DNA of 64,000 nucleotides, from positions 1,615,347 to 1,679,346 of the forward strand of contig NC_005071.1 in assembly GCF_000011485.1 (NCBI RefSeq), written 5' to 3'. The notes under the pieces were generated by a model that saw nothing but the letters and a program-made list of their open reading frames with translations, searched no databases and had not been told where the DNA came from. The position numbers and the translations under genes are program-made. Origin of the DNA: Prochlorococcus marinus str. MIT 9313 (GTDB lineage Bacteria > Cyanobacteriota > Cyanobacteriia > PCC-6307 > Cyanobiaceae). Shown here one piece after another: positions 43,829-52,853 of the stretch; positions within the stretch are counted from its first letter, which is position 1; each line of letters begins with the position of its first letter.

Positions 43829-44017
43829 GTGACAAAAAAGCCTTGGTTTACCGCAAACATCCATGCCCCAGGAACAGGACTAGCATTGGCCCTGCTCGCC
43901 CTAACCCAGGTTCCAGTTGCCACTGAGGCAATTCTCAGGGTTTACTGCATTATTGAGATGCACAGTTACAAGCAATACGATCTCCCCAGGGCGACTCGCT
44001 TTTGCAACGGTGGCTAA
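43829..44017 (+). CDS. Tiny membrane/secreted peptide of the RFCNGG family
   Basis: A 62-codon frame starts at GTG. A basic N-terminus leads into a hydrophobic helix (GLALALLALTQVPVATEAI, about residues 17-35). The C-terminus has one cysteine, about 17 residues, and then the ending ATRFCNGG. The same ending occurs in the peptide at 45711-45947, so this is a small protein family. The fold would be a signal anchor plus a disulfide-closed tail outside the membrane. Function is unknown. Confidence 0.55.
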   Translation: MTKKPWFTANIHAPGTGLALALLALTQVPVATEAILRVYCIIEMHSYKQYDLPRATRFCNGG

Positions 44018-44065
44018 AGGTTCGGGATCCCCTTGTTCCATTCCACCATTGTTGCCTAGGGGAAA

Positions 44066-44380
44066 CTATGTGGAGCTCTTGCGCTCTTTAAGAAGGGCTT
44101 CTGGAGTGAACGACCACTCGGGCTGCTGAGCTTTGAATGTTTTGGCCTTGAATCCGAATGTGATGCCATTGATGTTGACCAGCCCTTTGAACTCATAGAA
44201 GTTTTTCTGAGCACTAACGATGAGGTACTTGTTGTCCCTGCAAGGTGCTCTGCCTTGTTCGTCTCTCACTCTTGTAACTTCAGCATCTTCTCCAAATTCT
44301 TGCTCAGCGCAGTAGGTGATGAACTTCGTGGTTGGCGTAGGGTCCATCAGCAAACTGTAGCCACATGCTGTGTCTGTCAT
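44066..44380 (-). CDS. Hypothetical protein with paired cysteines
   Basis: The 104-residue product (MTDTACGYSLLMDPTPTTKF...) has cysteines at about 6, 24 and 47, a conserved-looking middle (CAEQEFGEDAEVTRVRDEQG) and a beta-rich segment (NFYEFKGLVNINGITFGFKA). The length and unbroken composition suggest a real gene. There is no signal peptide. The family is not recognised. It is convergent with the RFCNGG peptide gene. Confidence 0.5.
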   Translation of the reverse strand: MTDTACGYSLLMDPTPTTKFITYCAEQEFGEDAEVTRVRDEQGRAPCRDNKYLIVSAQKNFYEFKGLVNINGITFGFKAKTFKAQQPEWSFTPEALLKERKSST

Positions 44381-45710
44381 TCAAGCTTTATGTTCAACAC
44401 CACGCAATCGGAATAGGAGGGTTCACGACGAGCCCTTCAGGTGTTGCAGAAAAGCTAGATAACTTCCAAGAAAAATTGACAACCCCGAAGGATGAGTTGA
44501 ACATAAATAACTGCAATAAATGTGAACCGCCATCGACCAAGAGCTTAATACTAAACTTTATCGAAGTCAGCATTGAGCACCAATAATAAATGGTTTCGAG
44601 AGTTTTGAAATACTGAGATTAGTCACCACAATCTGCAAAACAATCCTCAATCCCTGAGCCTTTCAATACCTCCCACCCAACCACTTCATCATCAAGGCTT
44701 AAACTAATAATTATTATCTCAGATGCCATTATCACTGGGGAGCCTGAATGCAAGTTAATGTCATTAGACAGTCACTTAAATGGAAAGGCATCTCGATCAC
44801 AAGCCAGAAGCTTAATCGCAAACATAACTCACTATTAATATCAATACAGGCATACCCAATCGGATGCCACAGGAAGCAAGAAGAACAAACAAAAGCCAAA
44901 GGCCCTGCCCTGCTTGACCCCAAGGCCTCATCAGCCCGTTCAATTCAAGACAAAGAAGCCTGGCAAAAGGGAACAATCAGCAATGATGATGATGATGATG
45001 AAGTTAAAGAACCTGAAAATTGGCTTCAATAAACAATCTCCCCAATCACTCGTCCTCATTGTGATCGGTTGGCATTAGCAATATGAAAATCCAAGCACTG
45101 ATCATTAAGGCCATAATTGTTTCTACTACGCCGGGTGACACCTCTGGCAATTGATCCATCGCCCCAATTCTCCATTAGTATATCTAAAGCCAAAATCTTT
45201 TCAGCGAAAACGTATAAATCTCTAAAGACTATTAACGTTGCAGAGGTTTTGCTAGAAGCCCTATAACCACACTCCAATCCTTTGCTTATGTCTTTGAGGC
45301 TTGGCCTGTTAGAGCGAGCTTCTTGCGTTGAATCGAGCCTGACATCCAGCCAAAGCACCATTGATATATGTGTCTTAAGGCTAATCAGCTTCTCTGGAGA
45401 CAACACCAGGTGAAAACTACCTCCTTGAGGAACTGGTTGCCAGAGGTGACCAAATCAACTATCCAAACAGAAATCTAGCTATCGATAAAAACAAATAATA
45501 TGAGGCATAGATACAGTTGAAAACTAGTAGTTGATGCCTAGCAATGGATCAACACTATGAGGTGAGGAGATTTGTTAAAAGTTGAGTCTTGCGATGCCGT
45601 CTAAGCCTCCATGCTGATTAAAAAGCCCATGAGTGTGGTTATTACTGCCTTCTGTATCCCATATTGAAGCCATTGATCTTCATAGGCTATTTGCAGACAT
45701 TTGCTTATCC
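44381..45710. other. Low-coding region with weak ORFs
   Basis: About 1.3 kb. Candidate frames are 44365-44586 (+), 44748-45032 (+, ending in a poly-Asp tract from a GAT microsatellite at about 44983-45002) and 45056-45406 (-, 116 codons, including ISKGLECGYRASSKTSATLI). None has a recognisable family. The last is the best candidate for a real gene. Confidence 0.3.
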
Positions 45711-45947
45711 ATGACTGAAGAGACCACGACCAAAAAGGACTGCATCAGCAAAAAGAGCTCAATGCTTGCTTATGGCGTCATTCAGATCACCGCCACCGTT
45801 GTCTCCGCAATCTCCCTTGCTGCAATTGCTCTGGGTGTTTGCTCCATCAAACAAGAAAGCAAGGTATTCAACGGCTGCGTAGAGGAAACCATCGCCACAG
45901 GCAGGAGCAATGCTGAGGCAGTTCGCTTCTGCAATGGAGGCAACTGA
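45711..45947 (+). CDS. Small membrane protein of the RFCNGG family
   Basis: From the ATG at 45711 the product is 78 residues: a polar Thr/Lys-rich start, one membrane helix (IQITATVVSAISLAAIALGV, about residues 25-44), then FNGCVEETIATGRSNAEAVR and the ending FCNGGN. The Cys-x16-Cys spacing and AVRFCNGG end match the peptide at 43829-44017. The single helix followed by a two-cysteine loop suggests an extracytoplasmic disulfide. Function is unknown. Confidence 0.6.
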   Translation: MTEETTTKKDCISKKSSMLAYGVIQITATVVSAISLAAIALGVCSIKQESKVFNGCVEETIATGRSNAEAVRFCNGGN

Positions 45948-45999
45948 AAAGAAGCAGTTATTCCTCCTGCGCCTCTAATCCAACCTGGTTCCATTTGAA

Positions 46000-46099
46000 T
46001 GAGGAGTCTGAGGACGCAGACACCCTGAGAATGAGTCCTGCACTTGAGAGCAGCCAAAGCGGGTGCCCTTCTTCATGCCAAGGGTTTGCTGTGTTTTGC
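46000..46099. repeat. Dispersed repeat, copy A
   Basis: About 85-95 bases (from GGAGTCTGAGGACG to the segment around GGGTGCCCTTCTTCATGCCA) recur in diverged form at 52501-52595, with roughly four of five bases identical by eye. Both copies lie just downstream of small plus-strand accessory sequence and code for nothing convincing. Confidence 0.65.
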
Positions 46100-46221
46100 A
46101 TTGGGACGAGTGATTTAGCAATAGAAACGTATTAAGCCCCTTATTTCCTTCAGGGTGTTTCGTCAATTCTTCAAGGTTTGCTCTATCGCCCCATTAGCTT
46201 TGCTGTTGGATAGAAAATGTC

Positions 46222-47520
46222 ATGGCGAGTTCTGATGATGCCAAGCTTCGCCCTCTTCCCAATACAGCGGCCCTGAGTGGGGTACTTGAAGCGTTTGCAT
46301 TTTTTCGCGATCCAGCCTTTGCACAGAAGCGCTTTGAGCGTCACGGGAATGTTTTTGAAACATCACTGCTCGGACAGCCAATGGTGTTCATTCAGGGCGG
46401 GCAAGCGATTCGTGATCTGCTCGCTCAACCCAACGCAGTAGAAGGTTGGTGGCCAGAGAGTGTGCGGCAGCTGTTGGGCAGCCATTCGCTGGCTAACCGC
46501 AACGGAGCCTCCCATCGAGCACGCCGAAGAGTGATAGGCCAACTGTTCTCGGCCTCAGCACTACAACGCTACAGCGCTGGCATCATCAGCATGGTTCAAG
46601 ATCTTGCCGACGAACTACAAGCTGCAAAAACAGCTCTGCCTCTCGCAGAGAGAATGCGTCGTTTCGCTTTCTCGGTGATCGCCACGACGGTTCTCGGATT
46701 GGAGGGTACTGATCGCGATGAGTTGTTCGTTGATTTCGAGATCTGGACCAGAGCCCTCTTCTCAATACCGATAGCTCTTCCAGGTAGCTCCTTTGCCAAA
46801 GCGCTTAAGGCACGGGAACGGTTGTTGAGGAGGCTTCAGAAAGTGCTTTTAAAAGCATCCAATGGCAACGGTGGTCTTGATCTGCTTGCGGGAGGTCTCG
46901 ATGAAGCAGGTATTCCTTTAACGGACGAAGACATGGTAGAGCAGCTTCTGCTTCTTCTGTTCGCAGGCTACGAGACCACGGCTTCTTCGCTCAGCTGTCT
47001 GATGCGGGAGCTCCTTCTCAACCCGCAAGTGGAAACCTGGCTGCGAGAGGAAATCAATGGAGTTGACTGGCCTCCAGCACCCGAGCAGGCCACCACTGCC
47101 TACGACCAGGTAAACGCACCAAAACTGGACGCTGTCGTTTCTGAGGTCATGCGACTCACGCCAGCGGTGGGAGGGTTTTTTCGCCGCACGAAATGCGCCT
47201 TGGTAATCGACGGTGTGGAGGTGCCAAAAAACCGTGTGGTACAGGTTGCTCTGGCAGCTTCTAACCGTCATGGTGCTGGCGATCTGGAAGCCTTTCGTCC
47301 CCAGCGCCACCTAGAGGATGGCTGTTCAGCAACCCTGCTGCCTTTTGGGGGGGGAGAGCGAGTATGCCTAGGCAAACCACTAGCGGAACTTGAAATACGT
47401 TTGATGGTGGTCGGCTTGTTTCACCAGTTGCGACTTCACTTGATCCCTGATCAAGACCTCACTCTGCAAATGCTGCCTAGCCCTACACCCCGAGATGGCC
47501 TGCTAACGAAAGTGCTGTAA
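46222..47520 (+). CDS. Cytochrome P450 (CYP120-like)
   Basis: The 432-residue protein has all P450 landmarks: the I-helix oxygen motif FAGYETTAS near residue 248, the ExxR motif EVMR at about 308-311, and the haem loop FGGGERVCLG with the thiolate Cys at about 382. It has no N-terminal membrane anchor, so it is soluble or peripherally bound. The overall sequence style resembles cyanobacterial CYP120, whose Synechocystis member hydroxylates retinoids. The substrate here is unknown. It stands alone in an accessory region, and its GC content is higher than its surroundings. Confidence 0.92.
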   Translation: MASSDDAKLRPLPNTAALSGVLEAFAFFRDPAFAQKRFERHGNVFETSLLGQPMVFIQGGQAIRDLLAQPNAVEGWWPESVRQLLGSHSLANRNGASHRARRRVIGQLFSASALQRYSAGIISMVQDLADELQAAKTALPLAERMRRFAFSVIATTVLGLEGTDRDELFVDFEIWTRALFSIPIALPGSSFAKALKARERLLRRLQKVLLKASNGNGGLDLLAGGLDEAGIPLTDEDMVEQLLLLLFAGYETTASSLSCLMRELLLNPQVETWLREEINGVDWPPAPEQATTAYDQVNAPKLDAVVSEVMRLTPAVGGFFRRTKCALVIDGVEVPKNRVVQVALAASNRHGAGDLEAFRPQRHLEDGCSATLLPFGGGERVCLGKPLAELEIRLMVVGLFHQLRLHLIPDQDLTLQMLPSPTPRDGLLTKVL

Positions 47521-47598
47521 AAAACTCCAAAGTTGTTCTTGGTTTTGCTGCTGCTTTGCTGAAGATAGTTAAATCCATCAAAACTGAGCAAAAAACTT

Positions 47599-47724
47599 AT
47601 GCAACCAACAACCTTGCTTCTTATGCTCTGGGAAAGTGCTGAGCAATCATATGCTCAGCAAGAAAAAAGAGAGCGTTGGCAAGCTCTTTATCAATGGATT
47701 GGGTGCCATCACTGCTACATATAA
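47599..47724 (+). CDS. Possible 41-residue small protein
   Basis: An ATG frame reads MQPTTLLLMLWESAEQSYAQ, a Glu/Arg/Gln-rich helix, then ALYQWIGCHHCYI and stop. The Trp/Tyr content and a CHHC end look like a real small protein. It is too short for certainty. Confidence 0.35.
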   Translation: MQPTTLLLMLWESAEQSYAQQEKRERWQALYQWIGCHHCYI

Positions 47725-47916
47725 GCCCTTAGGAGGCATTGCCGATCGGAAGCACTTCAAGACTTTGTAGCAATCGAGGATTGGCAGTCAAAAAGCCAAA
47801 ACTGCTGCTGGGGATTAATTTAGATCAGGAGAAAGCACTGATCTGTTTAAGTTCAGATCAAATTATGGGGAAGACTGGCAGAACGTTGCCACACTGGCAT
47901 AAGAAACCTCCCTGCG

Positions 47917-48144
47917 ATGACCGAAGAAAAACGAAAATCCTCTGCTGGTCTCTTTATCCCAGCCTTGACAGGTCTCGCCGGGATGGCGATCGGATTTCTA
48001 TTCGCGCCAACAATCAACTACTGGGGATTAGTTCTCAAGCACGGGCCAATCCTTACAAAAATCTCCGAAAAATGCACAGAAGAAGTGAGATTCAAGGAGA
48101 TTTGGATTGGTCCCCCATACCAGCCAATTAAAAAGCGTCAATAA
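47917..48144 (+). CDS. Small single-helix membrane protein, hypothetical
   Basis: The 75-residue product starts MTEEKRKSSAGLF, has one membrane helix (IPALTGLAGMAIGFLFAPT, about residues 14-32) and a polar C-terminus with one cysteine. The charged-start, helix, polar-tail layout is shared by other tiny proteins of this region, but it lacks the RFCNGG ending. Function is unknown. Confidence 0.45.
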   Translation: MTEEKRKSSAGLFIPALTGLAGMAIGFLFAPTINYWGLVLKHGPILTKISEKCTEEVRFKEIWIGPPYQPIKKRQ

Positions 48145-49816
48145 TAACTTCCCATGAGCCTTATCAATGGCGACCTAAGTCATCACAAGAAAATAACGAC
48201 TAGGGGCTCAACAATTCTTTCCTGCACATCAATCAATACTGTAGACAAATCACCTATAATCAAAGATTAAGTCAAATACTCAACATCAAGCTGTTTATTC
48301 CAATCTTTCTTGGCCCACTTAAACTTTGATTTATGCGCCTTGGAATACCAAAAGCAAAACTAAGTTGTCTCTGTGTTTTGAGATCGATTGCAGCAATTGA
48401 TATCAGTTAGTGGCAGCAGCTTCATTAATAGGATATCAAGAAATTGCTGCAAGTAGAGATCAAAAGCCCCGCGATTATGCAGGTCTTTTCTGATTTGCTT
48501 TCTCTCCCTCAGGCAGTGATCACTTTTTGTTTTCATCCTTCACCGCTAGCGATGGGTCATCTTGAAGTCTTTGAATAAGCAGTATCCTATTTCAATCGCG
48601 TCGCTGAGTTTGATCACAGTTTTAGAAACATCCTTTCACCCTTATCCAGAAGCAAAAACCCATGTATTAATGCGAGCAGCAAGGGCATCCACATTTTATA
48701 CGTTTGGCCAGAATTACCATCATCACAAGATGATCCACTCTCTCAAATTAACTTATCCTTCCAAATACTTTCTGCCTTAAGAAGTGGAGCAGTTGGCAGC
48801 ACATCGTTGTCACCTAGGCATACTGGCGAGGCAAATCCTGATAAGGGAATAAAATTAATTGTCGCGCCTCTTGCAGAAGCTGTCGGCAGACCACCTAAGT
48901 CTGACAGGGCCGCCGTTGCCCCTAATCTGGCTGCGTTGAGCTAGCTCCAAAGCACTCTTGATTCGCAGGCGATTGATCATGCCTGGTTTTATCTCTATAC
49001 AATCAAACAGCATTCGAATCGGCCATAGATTCCGATTTAATTAAGATCGCAGCAAAGATCAGTTCTGGAGTGTCAAAGTTCGTCAAGGCTGTCGAGAAGG
49101 TCAAGAGCAAGTTCAAGCAGTGGGTCTCCCGACCTCTCCCTATCCTCAGTCACTCTGATCTGCAACCCTATCTGCCCTTGATCACTCCAAGAGCTACTCC
49201 AGTGAACATGCCACCTGTTGAGGGATCATGGGCTTGCTAATGGCTGATCTACTTCTGGAACGCCGTGTTCGCCTGTTGGCTATGGACCAGCAAGGGATAA
49301 CAGCGACGGTTATGTGTGAAATTCATTACTAGGGAGACAGCATTTAGAAAGCGCAGCAGTTGAGCAAATTCTGAGCAGCGATCAATGGAAGCGATTCTAG
49401 GCTTCTGTTCAGTTGGTGATGAAGGTTTTGCTTAAGCCACCATCAGCGGGGTTTTCACAACTTTACGACTGATCAATCCCAATCACAAGAAGCCCAACTC
49501 ACGCCGCCAGACTGCGAAATCGATTGAAGTTAAGGCTTGTGGTTAGAAGCAATGATGACGCAAAGCCATCGTTGCTACATGCTCCATCATCCATCTACCA
49601 GATCTGATCTTACGTTGCACACGGCTGAGATTATGCAATGGAAAAAATTTTTGCATAGCTAAAGCTCTGGATCCGTAATGCTTCTTGCTCTGTTTACAAA
49701 TTCTCTTAGCCACGACTGCTGTAGAGAATTAAGCTATACTTTGTGATCTTGACTTTTTCAGCCACTATTCAAAATTATATGGTCAGCAAGCAATTCCCAA
49801 CACAAGATTTCAACCA
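48145..49816. other. Long non-coding/decayed stretch
   Basis: About 1.7 kb with no intact gene. A 72-codon frame at 48562-48780 is unconvincing. At 48977-49240 there is an 87-codon open frame without a start codon that reads protein-like (AFESAIDSDLIKIAAKISSG, then KFVKAVEKVKSKFKQW). At 49240-49332 a 30-codon frame follows directly. These look like remnants of decayed genes. Confidence 0.4.
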
Positions 49817-50017
49817 ATGAATACCAACAGAGCCAAGTTCCCAAAGAGAATAAGCAAAGGCTTTATCTCATTGACTACCTATCAAAAATGGGTTGTTATT
49901 TTACTCGGATTCCTTGTCTTGTCTCAGATTCCAACAGCAGTCAATCAAGCCGTAGGAACATTTTCAGGCATTAGATGTCGTCACGCCTTTGTGCGTGGTC
50001 GTATACCAGCCAGGTAA
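49817..50017 (+). CDS. Small membrane peptide, hypothetical
   Basis: The 66-residue product has a basic N-terminus, one hydrophobic helix (WVVILLGFLVLSQIPTAVNQ, about residues 25-44) and a short tail with one cysteine. The helix end (LSQIPTAV) resembles that of the RFCNGG peptide at 43829 (LTQVPVAT), so it could be a divergent relative with an altered C-terminus. Confidence 0.4.
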   Translation: MNTNRAKFPKRISKGFISLTTYQKWVVILLGFLVLSQIPTAVNQAVGTFSGIRCRHAFVRGRIPAR

Positions 50018-50864
50018 AGTCAGCTCTGCAAAGAAAGCTAATTCAAGGAATTAGCTTAAGATCGACAAACTATATACTAACAAGTTTAGGCAGTGCCAAC
50101 ATCCCTTAAACAGCGTATCTCTTCCTTGCTGACACCCTCAAGGACAGAAAACTGATTAACTGAGTATCATGTCAATAAATTGCAATCTTTTGTCGATGGA
50201 AGAAGCTTTCATCAACCCCCTGACATCAAAATAAAAACCTAAGGTATTTAAGAGTTTTTGCTGCTTCTCGGAAGCCTGGATTTAAATCGGGTTAGCATTG
50301 AACAAAGACAAGGCAAACCTTTACTGCACGCCTTTGAGCGATTAAGTAATATTTATTGCAATAGTTTAATTGCAAACTTGGTACCCTCAGACACAAATAG
50401 GTCTGCGAGGTTTACCGCTAACGGCACCGCCAGCTAGCCTCAATCTATTTCTCAGAAAGATTATATCGATATGGATTGAGGCCTTCTAAGCTAATCAAGG
50501 CTATAGCAGCCTTGATGGCTACTATAAAGTTATTACTTACAGATTTTCGTTCTACTGTTAGCGTCAGACTATGTCTGCACTACAATCACACGCATAGACA
50601 GCAATCTCAGGACGAGCTATATATTCATCAAATGCTCTAGGTAGTAACCTGTTTCATCATACTAAGCAAAATGAAAATCCATTCATTCATTGCCCGCTTC
50701 TAAACAGGCTTCTTTCTTAACTGCGGATTTTTATTCCATGAAAACGTAAAGGACCAGAGTCTAATAAAGGTAAATAATTTTATAAAAAGTTTTTTAATCA
50801 GTCGGTGCATCAGTGATTGGAGAGTCTAAGGACCTACAATTGATTCATATTTTGACTTTGGATA
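50018..50864. other. Gene-free AT-rich spacer
   Basis: About 850 bases with stops in every frame. No repeat or RNA fold seen. Confidence 0.45.
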
Positions 50865-51191
50865 GTGTCCGTTTTCGATCTCTACAGCACGTTCTGGACT
50901 CAGGGTTTTGACTTCAAGGGTCGAACCAAGCGTATTGACTACTGGACCATTGTTCTCGTCAATGTTCTGCTCGGCCTTGTTCTCAACCAGCTGCAAGGCG
51001 GGTTTTACTCGATTTACGCGCTTTTTGCTGTTGCAAGCATCATTCCTGGCGTTGCTATGCAGGTTCGTCGAATACGCGATACCGGCCGTCAGTGGCAATG
51101 GATTTTCATCGCTTTAATTCCCTTCATTGGAGCCTTATGGCTGCTTTGGATTGTGATCGGCCCTTCAGCTGAGAGTTCGCAAGAGGGATAA
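50865..51191 (+). CDS. DUF805 family membrane protein
   Basis: The 108-residue product shows the DUF805 pattern: an aromatic N-terminus with FDFKGRTKRIDYW (about residues 15-27), a helix (VLVNVLLGLVLN), the signature VRRIRDTGRQWQWI (about 67-80) and a final helix (LIPFIGALWLLWIVI). DUF805 proteins are small inner-membrane proteins of unknown function. The start is a GTG. It is a single gene between gene-free stretches. Confidence 0.85.
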   Translation: MSVFDLYSTFWTQGFDFKGRTKRIDYWTIVLVNVLLGLVLNQLQGGFYSIYALFAVASIIPGVAMQVRRIRDTGRQWQWIFIALIPFIGALWLLWIVIGPSAESSQEG

Positions 51192-51657
51192 ATCAAGGAT
51201 AAAGCTTGGTCAATGGATCCTCAAAGGCCTTATTTTTAAACTTGGTGGAAATAGTTCATTGTAGCAAAATCCTATCTTCAAATCTTTACCTTTAAGTAGC
51301 TGCTAGCTCCAGAATTTCATCCAGCCAGGCCTGCAACTCCTATCCTGAAGGTTGAGCTTACTTGAGCATATTTATTTTGAAATCTTGCTTATGGTCTTTG
51401 GCAATATTAACTACATGATCAGCACTTATGTTTACTATTGATTGCTATTAAATTAAAGCCCCATCTTCAACTCTGACATAGGGCACGTGCTTGAGATGCA
51501 CCTGAGTAGCTATAGCGATACACCCTTGACACCGGATGCAAAGTCAGACCTCTATTCAAAGGTGAGTGCTGAAACTACAAAAGTGAACTGAAACCAGATT
51601 CCCTCATTGAGGTGATGCGTTCTCAATCCTCACCAAGCGTCGCTTGAGTGCTATAGA
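51192..51657. other. Gene-free spacer upstream of structured RNA candidate
   Basis: About 470 bases with no supportable gene. The end of this stretch carries TATAGA at 51652-51657, a possible -10 box for the RNA element that follows. Confidence 0.45.
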
Positions 51658-51906
51658 TGCATGGGCTACACCTGGCAACAGATCGCTACCGCTGTTCAGC
51701 CAATCAGGCGAGGAGGTGGGCTATCGCTTGATGGATTGCCAACTGTTTGCGGGGCCCGAGAAATAGGGCCCCTAAGCCACCTCATCCGGGAATCCCGCCC
51801 AGGTCCCCTCGAGCCCAAGGGGGTTGTAGTGGCTTTATTCAGGTCTAGATCCGGATGCTTGGGGAGTCATTGGTGCTAACCAGACAGTTCTCTTACTCCC
51901 TATGCA
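51658..51906 (+). ncRNA. Candidate structured RNA of about 250 nt, family unknown
   Basis: The segment closes on itself: TGCATGGG (51658-51665) pairs with CCCTATGCA (51898-51906, one bulge). Inside are AACAG/CTGTT (51677/51696), an 11-bp stem of CCAATCAGGCGA against TCGCTTGATGG (51700-51734), a perfect GGGGCCC/GGGCCCC hairpin (51751-51772) and AAGCCAC/GTGGCTT (51774-51835) enclosing two smaller hairpins. A G-T pair in the second stem favours the plus strand. The only protein frames here are not credible. It does not match tmRNA, RNase P or SRP RNA signatures that I know. This could be a 6S-type or a new RNA. Confidence 0.5.
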
Positions 51907-51954
51907 AAAAGGCCTGGCGCCATTGTTCGTCGGGCTCAGCGCTGTAGATGCAAG

Positions 51955-52046
51955 GGCAAAAAGAAACCCCGCCAAAGGCAGGGTTTCAAGACTTCTCTTT
52001 GGGCGTGTTTCCTTGTTTCCACTCCGAGGAGAAGTCCTCCTCACAA
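51955..52046 (-). ncRNA. Candidate Yfr2-like small RNA
   Basis: On the minus strand a short transcript can be drawn: a possible -10 TATGGT near 52050, then a hairpin GAGGA/TCCTC, two copies of GGAAACA separated by one base (around 52010-52024), and a Rho-independent terminator (GAAACCCTGCC against GGCGGGGTTTC, then TTTTT, 51987-51958). From memory, GGAAACA repeats are characteristic of the abundant cyanobacterial Yfr2/Cyano-1 sRNA family. The length of about 90 nt fits. Confidence 0.5.
51958..51987 (-). terminator. Rho-independent terminator (minus strand)
   Basis: A stem of 10-11 pairs with one mismatch and an AAA/TTT loop, followed on the minus strand by TTTTT. It would end the candidate small RNA at 51955-52046 and possibly readthrough from 52156. 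Confidence 0.75.
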
Positions 52047-52155
52047 ACGAACCATAACGATCGCAACTGTCACTGTGCCAGTTGACCGTGTCAGTTCCAC
52101 AGCCGTCACTAGCTGTTCGCTTGGGGTTGCTCTATTGACGACTATTCAGCTCAAG

Positions 52156-52293
52156 TCACGAATTCCACTGAGTTAGTGGTCCAACTTCACTGCGCTTTTC
52201 CTTTGTCAAAGCCTGCTCAGCTTTGTGCATTGCAACGAGGGAAGCCTCAATACGGCGCAACTCTGCCTCTCGTATGGCTGTGTTCTTATCCAA
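52156..52293 (-). CDS. Possible 45-residue helical protein
   Basis: A TTG-initiated frame reads (M)DKNTAIREAELRRIEASLV, then MHKAEQALTKEKRSE and PLTQWNS. It forms an amphipathic charged helix with a regular heptad look, which is unlikely by chance, but it has no ATG start and no known family. It lies upstream of the small RNA on the same strand. Confidence 0.35.
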   Translation of the reverse strand: MDKNTAIREAELRRIEASLVAMHKAEQALTKEKRSEVGPLTQWNS

Positions 52294-52853
52294 AGTGAAA
52301 ATACTTTTTGGAGTGCATGTAGCAACCTGCGGTTAGCGCTCTCAACTTGAGAACAATACAGAGTTCTTTAGGGGCGACCATGAGCATGGATGCTTATCCA
52401 TTTCCAGCAAGCAGCCAAAACACTGGACTAATTGAAAACTGGCTGATACAGATGAGCATTTATCCCTGCTGACGCCTTGTTCCTGCTTGCTTAGGCCTCG
52501 ATCAGGAGTCCGAGGACGTAGAAACCCTGACAAGCTGTCCTGGACTTGAGGGCATCCAACGCGGGTGCCCTTCTTAATGCCAGTGTTTTCTCTGCTTAAC
52601 AAAAGCTAAGCATATCTTTGATCAGTCTGTGTTCGAACTCATCGATGGCATTGAGCCAGGACACTGCTTTCTTAAAAAGGTTGAGACAACTTATGGATAG
52701 CGCTGAAGGATGAAAACAAAAAGTCATCACCGCCCCAGGGCCAGAAAGCAAATAAGAAAAGCACCGCTCTAAGGCTGGGCTTCACTGGCCAACAAGGGCA
52801 GCACATGATCACCCTTCTGTTGGCCATTCCTGGGGATACCGATAGGAGGGGTC
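52294..52853. other. Spacer containing repeat copy B
   Basis: About 560 bases with no firm gene. It holds the diverged repeat at 52501-52595. A long minus-strand frame (52342-52602) only reads through the repeat and is not credible. Confidence 0.45.
52501..52595. repeat. Dispersed repeat, copy B
   Basis: Diverged copy of 46000-46099: AGGAGTCCGAGGACG, the middle CTTGAGGGCATCCAACG and the best-conserved block GCGGGTGCCCTTCTT are shared with a few small gaps. Same orientation as copy A. Confidence 0.65.

Noticed and set aside
44983-45003. GAT trinucleotide microsatellite coding for poly-Asp
   Set aside because: It is short (about six units) and sits in a doubtful frame; not strong enough to suggest phase variation.
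48562-48780. Possible desaturase remnant (His-rich segment YHHHKMIH)
   Set aside because: Only one short His cluster, no other desaturase box or membrane helix around it.
51661-51879. 72-codon frame across the structured RNA candidate
   Set aside because: Its composition is random-looking, it has no family, and the bases are better explained by paired stems.
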